Notes: generated by a model from the letters alone, not told the origin. A stretch of 64,000 nucleotides of DNA from DSNY01 sp016861185 (GCA_030263275.1 SZOR01000006.1:1-64000), one strand, 5' to 3'. Counted from the stretch's first letter, positions 36,483 to 45,273 are shown. A program made the numbers and translations.

Positions 36483-38489
36483 TCAGATCTCCTGCGGGTC
36501 GACCTCGATCTGCCAGCGCGCGCGCGGCGCGCCCTTGGGCGGGTCCTCGCGCAGGTCCTGCAGCCAGCGCTTCAGGAAACTCTGCAGCGCGGGGCGCCGG
36601 TCGGCTTCGACCAGCAGCTGCGCACGATGCATGCCGGCCACGCGCGCCAGCGGCATCGGCACGGGATCGTACAGCCGAACGCCCGCTTCGTCGCCCGCGG
36701 CGGCGCGCGCCGCAGCGAGGAAGGCGAGCGCGTCGTCGAGCCGGCGCGCTTCGGCGCGCAGCAGCGCCTGGTGCACGAAAGGCGGCATCGCCGCGGCGCG
36801 CCGCTCTTCGAGCTGCCGATCGGCGAACGCGGCGAAGTCGAAGCGCGCGAACGCGGCGAACAGCGGATGCGAAGGGAAACGCGTCTGCACCAGCACGCGG
36901 CTGGCCTGCCCGCCGCGGCCGGCACGGCCGCCGACCTGCACCAGGGTCGAGAACAGGCGCTCGGGCGCGCGGAAGTCGTGCGAGACGAGCTGGGCGTCGG
37001 CGTTGAGCACGCCGACCAGCGTCACGCGGCGGAAGTCGTGCCCCTTGGCGATCATCTGCGTGCCGACCAGCACGTCGACCTCGCCGGCGTGCACGGCGCC
37101 GAACGCGCTGCTGGCGGCGTCCTTGCGGCGCGTGGAATCGCGGTCGATGCGCGCGATGCGCGCGCCCGGCAACGCCGCGCGCAGCGCCTCTTCGATGCGC
37201 TGCGTGCCCTGGCCGACGCCGCGCAGATCCTGGTTGCCGCAGGTGGGGCAGGCGCGCGGCACCGCGCTCGCCCAGCCGCAGTGATGGCAGCGCAGCGTCG
37301 CATCGGTCTTGTGGAAGGCGGCGAAGGCGGCGCAACGCGGGCAGTTCGACAGCCAGCCGCAGGCTTCGCACGAGACCACCGGCGCGTAACCGCGCCGGTT
37401 GATGAACACGAGCGCCTGTTCGCCGCGCGCGAACGCGGCTTCGAGCGCCGCGCGCAGCGGCGGTGCGAGCCCCTGCACCGGCCGCTGCAGGCGCGTGTCG
37501 ATCAGCTCGACCGCGGGCGGCGCGGCGGCGCCATGCGCGCGCTCGGGAAGCTGCAGCAGCGCATACCGGCCGGCACGCGCGTGCGACCACGTCTCGAGCG
37601 ATGGTGTCGCCGAGCCGAGCACGACCGGAGCGTCGACGAGCTGACCGCGCTTGAGCGCCAGGTCGCGCGCCGAGTAGCGCACCCCGTCGCCGGCTTTGAA
37701 CGACGCGTCGTGCTCCTCGTCGACGACGACGATGCGCAAGCGCGGCAGCGGCGCGAACACCGCGAGCCGCGTGCCGACGACGATGCGCGCACGGCCTTCG
37801 TGCGCGGCGAGCCACGCGGCCGTGCGTTCGCCGTCGGCCATGCCGCTGTGCAGGGGAGCGATCGTCTCGCCGGGAAAGCGCTGCCGCAGCCGCGCCTGCA
37901 ACTGCGGCGTCAGGTTGATCTCGGGCACCAGCAGCAATGCCTGCGCCTGCGGGTCCGCGGCGAGCTTGCGCGCGATCGCCTCCAGGTACACCTCGGTCTT
38001 GCCGCTGCCGGTGACGCCGAACAGCAGGAAGGCGCGAAAGGCGGACGCGGCGTCGATCGCGGCGACCGCGGCGCGCTGCGCTTCGTTCAATTGGGGGACG
38101 ACGGGCGCCACGCCGGATGCGGCGAACGCCGCATCCGAGCGCAGGCGCTTGAGCGTTGAAGCGAAGCGCGGCCCGGGCGGCGCGCGCAGCGTCGGCGGCA
38201 GTGACGGGATCGCCGCTTCGCCCCAGGCGTGCTGGTAGTACTCCGCGGCGAAGCGCGTCAGCGCCAGCCAGTCGGTCGACAGCGGATCGATCTCGTCGAG
38301 CACGCGCCTGATCGGCCGTAGCCGCGCCGGATCGAGCGCGCTGTGCGTCGAAGTCGCGACGATGACGCCGATGCGCTCGCGCCGCCCGACCGGAACGACG
38401 CACAAGCGCCCGGCCACTGCGCCGTCGCACTCGATCGAGTAATCGAGCGGCTGCGCAATCGGCACGTCAACGATGACCTGCGCGTACAT
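36483..38489 (-). CDS. priA: Primosomal replication restart helicase PriA
   Basis: This 668-residue 3'-5' helicase reloads the replisome at collapsed forks. The start at 38489 gives MYAQVIVDVPIAQPLDYS, the expected start of the 3'-binding domain. Walker A is GVTGSGKTEVYLE near 165 and the Walker B-like box is VVDEEHDASFKAGDGVRYSARDL. Paired zinc-binding Cys motifs follow (CEACGWLSNCPRCA, CHHCGWASAVPRACPTCG). Helicase motifs V/VI are ILVGTQMIAKGHDF and QVGGRAGRGGQ-like. Start and length match the family. It is the last gene before an unusual intergenic region. Confidence 0.95.
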   Translation of the reverse strand: MYAQVIVDVPIAQPLDYSIECDGAVAGRLCVVPVGRRERIGVIVATSTHSALDPARLRPIRRVLDEIDPLSTDWLALTRFAAEYYQHAWGEAAIPSLPPTLRAPPGPRFASTLKRLRSDAAFAASGVAPVVPQLNEAQRAAVAAIDAASAFRAFLLFGVTGSGKTEVYLEAIARKLAADPQAQALLLVPEINLTPQLQARLRQRFPGETIAPLHSGMADGERTAAWLAAHEGRARIVVGTRLAVFAPLPRLRIVVVDEEHDASFKAGDGVRYSARDLALKRGQLVDAPVVLGSATPSLETWSHARAGRYALLQLPERAHGAAAPPAVELIDTRLQRPVQGLAPPLRAALEAAFARGEQALVFINRRGYAPVVSCEACGWLSNCPRCAAFAAFHKTDATLRCHHCGWASAVPRACPTCGNQDLRGVGQGTQRIEEALRAALPGARIARIDRDSTRRKDAASSAFGAVHAGEVDVLVGTQMIAKGHDFRRVTLVGVLNADAQLVSHDFRAPERLFSTLVQVGGRAGRGGQASRVLVQTRFPSHPLFAAFARFDFAAFADRQLEERRAAAMPPFVHQALLRAEARRLDDALAFLAAARAAAGDEAGVRLYDPVPMPLARVAGMHRAQLLVEADRRPALQSFLKRWLQDLREDPPKGAPRARWQIEVDPQEI

Positions 38490-38585
38490 GCTTCGTCGTG
38501 CCCGGCGCGCGCCCAAACTTGATTGCGCGTCGAAATGGCATTGCTAAGTACATGATTTTTCGATCGCCCGCGCACCCGAGTGAGC

Positions 38586-38783
38586 TTGTGGACAACTTTG
38601 TGGACAATGCCCTGACGTTTCCCGTAAAGCCGCGTCGGAGCGTGAGTTTGCTGGGATGCCCGATTCTTCAGCGCCCGCTGAAAATCTTACGAATCAACGG
38701 CTTAGCCAACAGAGCGAGGGTTTTCAGGGGTGCGCACCGCGCCAAGCCGCATGAAATCGGGATGGACGCAATTTTGTGAATAA
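38586..38783. promoter_or_regulatory. DnaA-box-like cluster in the priA-hemE intergenic region
   Basis: The 368-base gene-free gap at 38490-38857 is noticeably AT-richer than its surroundings. TTGTGGACAA occurs twice in tandem (38586-38595 and 38598-38607); its complement TTGTCCACA is the DnaA-box form common in high-GC bacteria. A third site, TGTGAATAA at 38775-38783, is the complement of TTATTCACA. This may bind DnaA, but whether it is an origin, a titration site or chance is open. Confidence 0.45.
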
Positions 38784-38800
38784 GTCAAGCGGTGCGCACC
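38729..38800. repeat. Two copies of the palindrome GGTGCGCACC
   Basis: The perfect 10-base palindrome GGTGCGCACC lies at 38729-38738 and 38791-38800, flanking the third DnaA-box-like site. The pair could be an operator downstream of hemE, or a repeat; no binder is known. Confidence 0.4.
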
Positions 38801-38857
38801 GGTTCATGCAGCCCGCATCGGGGCAAGACCGACGCGGCTCGCGCCAGCCGCATGCGG

Positions 38858-39940
38858 TCAGAGCCGCAACTGGCGGCTCTGCTCGTGGACCGCGTCGACC
38901 AGCACGGCTACGGCCTCGGGCGGCGTGAACTGCGAGATGCCGTGGCCCAGATTGAAGACATGGCCCGCCCAGGTGCCGTCTGGATTGCGCGGATCGCCGA
39001 AAGACCGCAGCACTTTCGCCACCTCGCCACGAAGCGTGTCTTCACCTCCGAACAGCGCCATGGGGTCGAGATTGCCCTGCAGCGCGCAGCGTGCGCCGAT
39101 GCGTGCACGGGCCTGCCCGAGGTTGACGGTCCAGTCGAGTCCAACCGCGTCCGCACCGATTTCAGCGATCTCCTCGAGCCACGGCCCGCCGCCCTTCGTG
39201 AAGACGATGACCGGTATGCGCTCTCCTTCGTGCTCGCGCTGCAGCCGTCCAAGCACTTGGCGCATGTAGGCGAGCGAGAATCGCTGGAACGCGCCGTCGG
39301 CAAGTACGCCGCCCCAGGTGTCGAAGATCATCACCGCCTGCGCGCCGGCACGGATCTGCGCGTTCAGGTAGTCGGCGACGGCCTGCGCGTTGACCGCGAG
39401 GATCCGGTGCAGCAGGTCCGGACGCGCGTACAACATCGTCTTGACGATGCGGAAATCGTCGGAGCCGCCGCCTTCGACCATGTAGCAGGCGAGCGTCCAC
39501 GGACTGCCGGAAAAGCCGATCAGCGGGACGCGGCCGGCGAGCGCCTTGCGGATCTCGCGCACGGCGTCCATCACGTAACCGAGGGACAGCTCGGGGTCGG
39601 GCGCGGCCAGCGCGGCCACGTCGTTTTCGTGGCGCAGAGGCCGCTCGAACTTCGGCCCCTCGCCTTCGGCGAAGTACAGGCCGAGCCCCATCGCGTCGGG
39701 GACGGTCAGGATGTCGGAGAACAGGATCGCTGCGTCGAGCGCATAGCGGTCGATCGGCTGCAGCGTGACCTCAGCGGCGTAGGCGGGCGACTTGGCCAGC
39801 CCGAGGAAGCTGCCGGCGCGGCTGCGCGTCGCGTTGTATTCGGGCAGATAGCGTCCGGCTTGACGCATCAGCCACACGGGGGTGTAGTCCGTCGGCTGTC
39901 TGAGCAGCGCACGCAGGAAGGTGTCGTTTCGTGGTTTCAC
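38858..39940 (-). CDS. hemE: Uroporphyrinogen decarboxylase
   Basis: HemE decarboxylates the four acetate side chains of uroporphyrinogen III to give coproporphyrinogen III in heme synthesis (cytoplasm). The 360-residue protein is placed from GTG at 39940 (KPRNDTFLRALLRQPTDYTPVW), since this is where family members begin; upstream sequence is Arg/Ala-rich. Signatures are VWLMRQAGRYLPEY with the substrate-binding Arg and Asp residues nearby, AAILFSDILTVPDAMGLGL, GFSGSPWTLACYMVEGGGS and FNLGHGISQFTPPE. Its start overlaps that of the divergent DUF167 gene. Confidence 0.95.
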   Translation of the reverse strand: MKPRNDTFLRALLRQPTDYTPVWLMRQAGRYLPEYNATRSRAGSFLGLAKSPAYAAEVTLQPIDRYALDAAILFSDILTVPDAMGLGLYFAEGEGPKFERPLRHENDVAALAAPDPELSLGYVMDAVREIRKALAGRVPLIGFSGSPWTLACYMVEGGGSDDFRIVKTMLYARPDLLHRILAVNAQAVADYLNAQIRAGAQAVMIFDTWGGVLADGAFQRFSLAYMRQVLGRLQREHEGERIPVIVFTKGGGPWLEEIAEIGADAVGLDWTVNLGQARARIGARCALQGNLDPMALFGGEDTLRGEVAKVLRSFGDPRNPDGTWAGHVFNLGHGISQFTPPEAVAVLVDAVHEQSRQLRL

Positions 39941-40302
39941 GCCGGAGCAGCGGGACGGTCGGAGCGGCGGATTCTCGCACGCTAGCCGCGGCCGACCTGC
40001 CTGGCTGGCTCGCCGCCGTTTCCGGCGGCGCCGTGGTCGCATTGCACATCCAGCCGGGCGCGCGGCGCAGCGCCGTGGTCGGCGTCCACGCGGGCCGGCT
40101 GAAACTGGCGTTGCAGGCACCGCCCGTCGAGGGCCGCGCCAACGAGGCGCTCGTCGCCTACCTCGCTGCGGTGCTGCGGATCCCGCGGCGGCAGGTGCTG
40201 CTCGTAGCCGGCAAGCACAGCCGCGCCAAGCGCGTCGAACTACGCGGCGTCGATCCGGCCGGAGTGGCACGGGCGCTCGCTCCGTCCGGCGACGGCGAAT
40301 GA
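39931..40302 (+). CDS. DUF167 (YggU-type) protein
   Basis: This small cytoplasmic protein of about 123 residues matches the DUF167 fold: LHIQPGARRSAVVGVHAGRLKLALQAPPVEGRANEAL, then LAAVLRIPRRQVLLVAGKHSRAKRVEL. The function is not established for the family. The GTG start at 39931 overlaps the hemE start by ten bases on the opposite strand; a later start nearer the domain (around 40025) is possible and would remove the overlap. A strong terminator follows immediately. Confidence 0.85.
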   Translation: MVSRRSSGTVGAADSRTLAAADLPGWLAAVSGGAVVALHIQPGARRSAVVGVHAGRLKLALQAPPVEGRANEALVAYLAAVLRIPRRQVLLVAGKHSRAKRVELRGVDPAGVARALAPSGDGE

Positions 40303-40303
40303 A

Positions 40304-40334
40304 AAAAGGGGCAGACCGTCGGTCTGCCCCTTTT
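40304..40334. terminator. Strong bidirectional terminator
   Basis: AAAAGGGGCAGACC-GTC-GGTCTGCCCCTTTT is a perfect 14-bp stem flanked by A and T tracts, so it should work in both directions. It sits between the convergent DUF167 gene and the Lys/Ala-rich small protein gene. Confidence 0.92.
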
Positions 40335-40356
40335 CGCGGATAAACCCCGCGGCGGA

Positions 40357-40548
40357 TTACTTCTTGGCTTCGGCCTTCTTCTCTTCTTTCTTTTCCTCTT
40401 TCTTGGCGGCGGGCGCGGCGTCTTTCTTCGCCTCGGCCTTGGCGGCCGGCTTGGCCTCCGCCTTCTTCTCTTCTTTCTTGGCGTCCGCGGCGATCGCGGT
40501 GCCGGCCGCGAACAGGGCGGCGATCAAAGCAGCAAGCAGCTTGTTCAT
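40357..40548 (-). CDS. Small secreted Lys/Ala/Glu-rich protein
   Basis: This 63-residue protein starts at 40548 with AGGA six bases upstream. A good signal peptide, MNKLLAALIAALFAAGTAIA, should be cut before ADAKKEEKK. The mature part consists only of Ala, Lys, Glu, Asp and Pro repeats (KKEEKKAEAKPAAKAEAKK), highly charged and likely disordered or a single helix. Function unknown; similar small proteins are often annotated as hypothetical. Flanked by a strong terminator downstream. Confidence 0.75.
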   Translation of the reverse strand: MNKLLAALIAALFAAGTAIAADAKKEEKKAEAKPAAKAEAKKDAAPAAKKEEKKEEKKAEAKK

Positions 40549-40701
40549 GTCATTTCCTGATAACGGTGGGTTGATCACAAAGCAGGGCCCGCTCTCCGAA
40601 TCCATGCAACGCCGGCTCGAAGTCGCGGGCCTGCTGCGGCTAACGAATAGCCGGCGCGGAGGTTGACACAAGCTCGGCCGGATGTGGCTCGTCGGGCCCG
40701 G

Positions 40702-40730
40702 ATCAGCCCGTTTTTCGGGCCCCGGCTGAT
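40702..40730 (-). terminator. Possible terminator after the TonB receptor gene
   Basis: ATCAG and CTGAT flank an inner CCCG-TTTTT-CGGG hairpin 44 bases after the receptor stop. The stem is interrupted by a GGCC run and no T-tract follows on the minus strand, so support is modest. Confidence 0.4.
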
Positions 40731-40773
40731 GCATTTTCGCTACGCGCCAGCCGGCGCTCCGGGGCCCCGGGAG

Positions 40774-42873
40774 CTACAAGGGCCAGTCCAGCCCGATCAG
40801 CCATGCGCGCCCCGGCGCAGGCTCGAAGAAGCGGCTATTGCCCTCGTTGACGATCACGGAGCCGACGTAGCGCTTGTCGAGCACGTTGTCGATGCGCGCG
40901 AACAGGCGCGGGCGTGCGGCGCCGACTGCGAAGGTCCGCGCCGCCGAAACGGCGAGCAGGCCGTAGCCGGCTGCGCGGTCGGTGTTGCGATCGTTGACGA
41001 ACAGCTCGCTCTGCGCGCGCCATTCGGCGCCGAGATCGGCCCAGCCCGCGCGGTACTTCAGCTCGACGAAAGCGGTCCGCGCGGGAACGCCCGGCAGCTT
41101 GTTGCCCGACGCGACGGGCAGCGTCGGCGTCGCGCACGGCGGCGGGCCGCAGGTCAGGAAATCGGCGTCGAAGCGCGCGTCGATCCAGGCCACGCTGCCG
41201 TAAAGCGACCAGTGCGCCGCCGGCTTCCACTCGAGCGAGACTTCCGCGCCGTCGCGGCGGGTTTCGGCGACGTTGGCGAACGAAGAGCGACCGCCGACGT
41301 TGGTGCGCACGACGATGTCGTCGGTGGTGCGGATCGCGAAGGCGGCCAGCGCGCCGCGCAGCGCCGGGGCGAACGCGAACTTCGCGCCGACTTCGACGTT
41401 GTGACTCCGGCTCGCGCGCAGGCCGGTGTTCAGTCCGGCGCTGCCGTCGGGGCGATACGCGAGCTCGTTGAGCGTGGGCGTTTCGAAGCCGCGGCCGTAC
41501 GCGGCGTAGTACGCCACGCGCGGTGTGGCGCGGTAGACGATGCCCGCGGTCGGGTTCGCCGCGCGGTAGTCGGTCGATCCCGAGTCGTCGCCGTTGGCGA
41601 GGAAGCGGTCTTCCGTCCGGAAGCGCACCTGCGGGACGCGCACGCCGGCGAGAAGTCGCCAGCGCTCGCCGGCCTTGAACTCGGTCTGCGCATACACGTC
41701 GGCCGATTCGATGCGGTTGTCCTCTTCGCGGCGCAGCGCGCCAAGGACACCGACCGCCGTCGGCGCGGCCGCGGGGCCGATGAAGTTCTGATAGCCGCGC
41801 CGCTCCTCATCTTCACGCTCGAAGGCCAGCCCGACGCTGGTCGTCCAGGCGCCGCCCTGCCACGTGATGCGCAGGTCGGCCCCGCCGAAGTTGCGATCGA
41901 AGTCGATCACGCCGCCCGGATGATTGATCGGCGTCTGCGTGGCCGGCGGGATCGACTGGAACTGCGTGACGCTGCGGCGCCCCAGCCATGCCGTCGTCGT
42001 CAAGATCGCGGCGTCGCCGAGTTTCGACTCGACGTCGGCGCCGATCGTGCCGTGCCGCGTCGACTTGCGCGTGTTGAACTGCAGCGCGGCGGGCGAGGCC
42101 TGTGTCGGATCGGCTTCGAGTTCGTCGCGCCGCAGCCCGAGCGGATCCTGCGCGTCGGGCATGTCCAGGGCGGCGAGCGATACGCGCGCGCGGCCGAGCG
42201 GCGAATCGAGGAACGCCGTGCGGATCGCGAGCGTGTCGCGCCGCGCGGCGCTGTGCGCGCGCTCGCCCTCGGTCCGGAAGCGGCCCGCGTCGATCGTGAA
42301 GGCGTACGGCGCTTCGCCGCCGACCGCGTTCAAGCCGATGCGCCACGTGCGGTTCGCGCCGAACGCCACCGTCGGCTCGAAGCGCTGCGGCTGCGGCTTC
42401 AGGTCGGTCGTCAGCGCGATCACGCCGCCCGAGGAATTGCCGTACAGCGCCGAGAACGGGCCGCGCAGCACTTCGACGCGTTCGGCCGCGTTCAGCGGGA
42501 AATGCGACACCTGCCCCTGCCCGTCGGGAAAGGTTGCCGGGATGCCGTCGACGTACAGGCGCACGCCGCGTACCCCGAAGGTCGAGCGGCTGCCGAAGCC
42601 GCGGATCGAGATCTGCAGGTCCTGCGCGTAGTTCTGCCGGTTCAGCACGACGAGCCCCGGCACGCGGCCGAGCGACTCCGACAGATTGACGCGCAGCTGC
42701 GCGTCGCGCAGCGTCTCGCGCTCGACCACGTCGACCGAAGCCGGCACGTCGAGCGGGTTGCGTTCGGTGCGCGTGGCCGTGACGACGACCGGGTCGAGCG
42801 CGGCGGGGGCTTGCGCGTGGACCGGCAACGCGGCGCACAGCGGGGCGAGGACGAGCAGTCTGGTTGAACTCAT
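40774..42873 (-). CDS. TonB-dependent outer membrane receptor
   Basis: This 699-residue receptor has a signal peptide (about 1-20, cut after VHA), a TonB-box-like segment DPVVVTATRTERN, and a plug domain at about 35-160 (VNLSESLGRVPGLVVLNRQ, SIRGFGSRSTFGVRGVRLYVDGIPA, VEVLRGPFSALYGNSSGGVI). A 22-strand barrel follows, ending FFEPAPGRAWLIGLDWPL with a terminal Leu rather than the usual Phe. GFETPTLNELAYRPDG resembles siderophore or metal receptors. The substrate is unknown. A c-type cytochrome and a sugar-dehydrogenase-like gene lie upstream on the same strand. Confidence 0.92.
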   Translation of the reverse strand: MSSTRLLVLAPLCAALPVHAQAPAALDPVVVTATRTERNPLDVPASVDVVERETLRDAQLRVNLSESLGRVPGLVVLNRQNYAQDLQISIRGFGSRSTFGVRGVRLYVDGIPATFPDGQGQVSHFPLNAAERVEVLRGPFSALYGNSSGGVIALTTDLKPQPQRFEPTVAFGANRTWRIGLNAVGGEAPYAFTIDAGRFRTEGERAHSAARRDTLAIRTAFLDSPLGRARVSLAALDMPDAQDPLGLRRDELEADPTQASPAALQFNTRKSTRHGTIGADVESKLGDAAILTTTAWLGRRSVTQFQSIPPATQTPINHPGGVIDFDRNFGGADLRITWQGGAWTTSVGLAFEREDEERRGYQNFIGPAAAPTAVGVLGALRREEDNRIESADVYAQTEFKAGERWRLLAGVRVPQVRFRTEDRFLANGDDSGSTDYRAANPTAGIVYRATPRVAYYAAYGRGFETPTLNELAYRPDGSAGLNTGLRASRSHNVEVGAKFAFAPALRGALAAFAIRTTDDIVVRTNVGGRSSFANVAETRRDGAEVSLEWKPAAHWSLYGSVAWIDARFDADFLTCGPPPCATPTLPVASGNKLPGVPARTAFVELKYRAGWADLGAEWRAQSELFVNDRNTDRAAGYGLLAVSAARTFAVGAARPRLFARIDNVLDKRYVGSVIVNEGNSRFFEPAPGRAWLIGLDWPL

Positions 42874-42931
42874 CGAGGACGGTATCGAGATCGGGTCAAG
42901 CGCAGGGCCGACCGCATGGCGCGGCAGCGGT

Positions 42932-43267
42932 TCACTGCGGCACGGCCTTCACTTCGATCTGGATGGCGCTGTAGTAGGCGGCGAGGTCGCGAATGTCCTC
43001 GTCGCTCAAGGTCTTGACGGCGACCGACATCACCTCGTTGCGGCGTTCGCCGCCGCGGTACGCGCGCAGCGCGCGCTCCAGATAGGGCGCAGGTTGCGCA
43101 GCGAGATGCGGCGCGTCCGGCAGCTTGGCCAGCCCGTCGAGACCATGGCAGGTCTGGCAGGCGATTGCCTTGCGGCGGCCGGCGGCGACGTCCTGTGCCG
43201 CGGACGGAATCGCGGCAAACGCCGCCGCCGCGACGAGCGCGGCGGCGGCGAACGGGCGCGGACTCAT
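42932..43267 (-). CDS. Small periplasmic cytochrome c
   Basis: This 111-residue protein has a signal peptide (about 1-24, SAAQ), then a single heme-binding CQTCH near 37-41 and a likely Met ligand in NEVMSVAVKTLSDEDI. It belongs to the class I cytochrome c family (c4/c5-like half). It starts four bases after the beta-propeller dehydrogenase stop, so the two are very likely cotranscribed and the cytochrome may be its electron acceptor. Confidence 0.9.
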   Translation of the reverse strand: MSPRPFAAAALVAAAAFAAIPSAAQDVAAGRRKAIACQTCHGLDGLAKLPDAPHLAAQPAPYLERALRAYRGGERRNEVMSVAVKTLSDEDIRDLAAYYSAIQIEVKAVPQ

Positions 43268-43271
43268 CCGC

Positions 43272-44546
43272 TCAGGGCTGGTAGGAGATGCGATAGATGG
43301 CGCCGGCGAAGTCGTCCGACACGAGCAGCGAGCCGTCCTTCATCACCGCGACGTCGACCGGGCGCCCGCGATACGTGCCGGTGGCCGAGTCGAGCCAGCC
43401 TTCGGCAAACACTTCGGACTTGTCCGCCGTGCCGTCCGGCTTCAGCGAGACGAAGTTGATCAGCGCGCCGCTCGGCACGGTGCGGTTCCATGAGCCGTGC
43501 GCGGCGACGAAGATGCCGCCCTGGTACTTCGCCGGGAACATCTTGCCCGTGTAGAAGGTCATGCCGAGTTGCGCCTGGTGCGCGGGGAACTCGATCTGCG
43601 GCGGCGTCCAGGCGGCCGGCGCCTTCATGTCCTTCAGATCCGGCGCCGCCGCCGTGCCGGCGATCTTGACGTTGCGGCCGTGGATGAAGGGGTAGCCGAA
43701 GTGCTCGGCGGGCTTGGTGATGCGGTTCAGCTCGCCCGGCGGCGTGTCATCCCCCATGCCGTCGGTCTGGTTGTCGGTGAACCAGACCGTCTTGTCCTTC
43801 GGATTGATGTCCATGCCGACGGAATTGCGGATGCCGACCGCGACCACTTCGCGCTTGCTGCCGTCGAACGGATTGAGGCGGATCATGCCGCCGATGCCGA
43901 GCTTCTCGTACAGGGCGACCTTGTCGCGCGGCTGCACGTTGAACGGCTGCCCGAGCGTGATGTAGAGCATGCCGTCCGGGCCGACGCGGCAGGTGCGCGC
44001 GCCGTGGTTGAAGGATTCCTCCTCGACCGGGATCAGCCCGCCTTGCGGCACGACCTCAATCACCGCGACGTCCGGGCCTTCGTAGAAGAACTCGGCCGCG
44101 GGGAAGTTCAGCACGCGATTGTGCTCGACGACGATCAGGAAGCCGTCGCGGGTCCAGCACACGCCGTTGGGAACGTTGAACTTCAGCGAGGGCGCGAAGG
44201 GTTTCACTTCGTCGGCGACCATGTCGCCGTTGCGATCCGTCACCGCCCACACGGTCGTCTTGCGCGTGCCGACGAACAGCATGTTGGTGCTGGGGGCCAC
44301 CGCCATGTGGCGCGCGTCCGGAACGATCGCGTACAGCTCGATCTTGAATCCGGGCGGCAGCTTGATGCGCTTGAGGTTCTCGCGGATCGCGTCCGCGTTC
44401 TTGCCCGTCTGCGGAACGACCGGGATGTTCAGGTCGGTGCCGGATACCTTGAACTGCTTGAGCTTCTCGAGATTCGGCTGCGCCTGCGTCGGGCCGACTA
44501 GAGCGAGCGCGACCGCGACGACCGCCGCTTTCAACGTGCTTCGCAT
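43272..44546 (-). CDS. PQQ-dependent sugar dehydrogenase-like beta-propeller (sorbosone dehydrogenase type)
   Basis: This 424-residue periplasmic protein starts at 44546 with AGGAG six bases upstream. The signal peptide ends near PTQA. The beta-propeller of the soluble glucose/sorbosone dehydrogenase family is indicated by LPPGFKIELYAIVPDARHMAVAP, GVCWTRDGFLIVVEHNRV, VAVGIRNSVGMDINPKDKTVWF and FVAAHGSWNRTVPSG. Family members use PQQ and pass electrons to cytochrome c; the adjoining cytochrome fits this. Substrate and true cofactor are unproven. No PQQ synthesis genes are in the window. Confidence 0.88.
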   Translation of the reverse strand: MRSTLKAAVVAVALALVGPTQAQPNLEKLKQFKVSGTDLNIPVVPQTGKNADAIRENLKRIKLPPGFKIELYAIVPDARHMAVAPSTNMLFVGTRKTTVWAVTDRNGDMVADEVKPFAPSLKFNVPNGVCWTRDGFLIVVEHNRVLNFPAAEFFYEGPDVAVIEVVPQGGLIPVEEESFNHGARTCRVGPDGMLYITLGQPFNVQPRDKVALYEKLGIGGMIRLNPFDGSKREVVAVGIRNSVGMDINPKDKTVWFTDNQTDGMGDDTPPGELNRITKPAEHFGYPFIHGRNVKIAGTAAAPDLKDMKAPAAWTPPQIEFPAHQAQLGMTFYTGKMFPAKYQGGIFVAAHGSWNRTVPSGALINFVSLKPDGTADKSEVFAEGWLDSATGTYRGRPVDVAVMKDGSLLVSDDFAGAIYRISYQP

Positions 44547-44686
44547 AGAGGTCTCCTGTCCGGTTTGTCGTTGTTGTCTCCGTCGCGCGCTGCGGCGCGA
44601 CGCGTCGAGTCTAGGCAGCGCCCAGGTGCGGGGCAATCGGAGAAGAGCGGGGTGGACCTTCGCATCCCGCGAAGGCGCGAGCGCAC

Positions 44687-45121
44687 TCAGCGCACGACGA
44701 GCACCGGGCACTCGGCGTGCGTCAGCACGCGCTGCGTTTCACTGCCGAGCAGCACGGCGCCGAGCCCGCGGCGGCCGTGCGAAGCCATCACGATCAGATC
44801 GCAACCGGCGTCGCGCGCGGCGTCGATGATCGCCCGGTAAGGCGCCGACGATTCGGCCATGCGCGCTTCGTAGGCAAGCCCTGCAGCACGTGCAGCGCGC
44901 TCGACCGCCGCGAGCCGATCGTTGGCCATCGCCGCCGCGTGCGCCTGGAAATCGTTGTAGGCGGCCGGACTGAACTCGCCGACCGCCGCGTAGGGATAGG
45001 CCTCGACGGCGGTCATGCCGACGATGCCGGCAGCGACCGTCTTTGCAAGCTGCACGGCCACACCGATCGCCTTGTTCGACAGCTCGGAGCCGTCGGTCGC
45101 GACAAGGATCTTCTTGAACAT
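44687..45121 (-). CDS. Universal stress protein (UspA family)
   Basis: This 144-residue cytoplasmic Usp domain protein has MFKKILVATDGSELSNKAI at the N-terminus and the ATP-binding loop ASHGRRGLGAVLLGSETQRVL near the C-terminus, followed by PVLVVR. The nucleotide-binding residues suggest an ATP-binding member. It is monocistronic, between the dehydrogenase gene and the atp operon. Confidence 0.93.
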   Translation of the reverse strand: MFKKILVATDGSELSNKAIGVAVQLAKTVAAGIVGMTAVEAYPYAAVGEFSPAAYNDFQAHAAAMANDRLAAVERAARAAGLAYEARMAESSAPYRAIIDAARDAGCDLIVMASHGRRGLGAVLLGSETQRVLTHAECPVLVVR

Positions 45122-45222
45122 CGCTGCCTCCGCAGAAAAACCCGTTCGCTGGACCTACGATGCCGCGTGCCGCGCGTGCGCGCTTGACGGCGGTCAAGCG
45201 TCGGAACGCGCGTCCCAACGCA

Positions 45223-45246
45223 AAGGGGCAGCGCCTGCTGCCCCTT
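45223..45246 (-). terminator. Terminator of the atp operon
   Basis: AAGGGGCAGC-GCCT-GCTGCCCCTT gives a perfect 10-bp stem. On the minus strand it is followed by TTGCG, with a short T run. It lies 28 bases after the atpC stop. Confidence 0.8.
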
Positions 45247-45273
45247 GCGATCGTACCCGAGTGCCGCGGCGCG

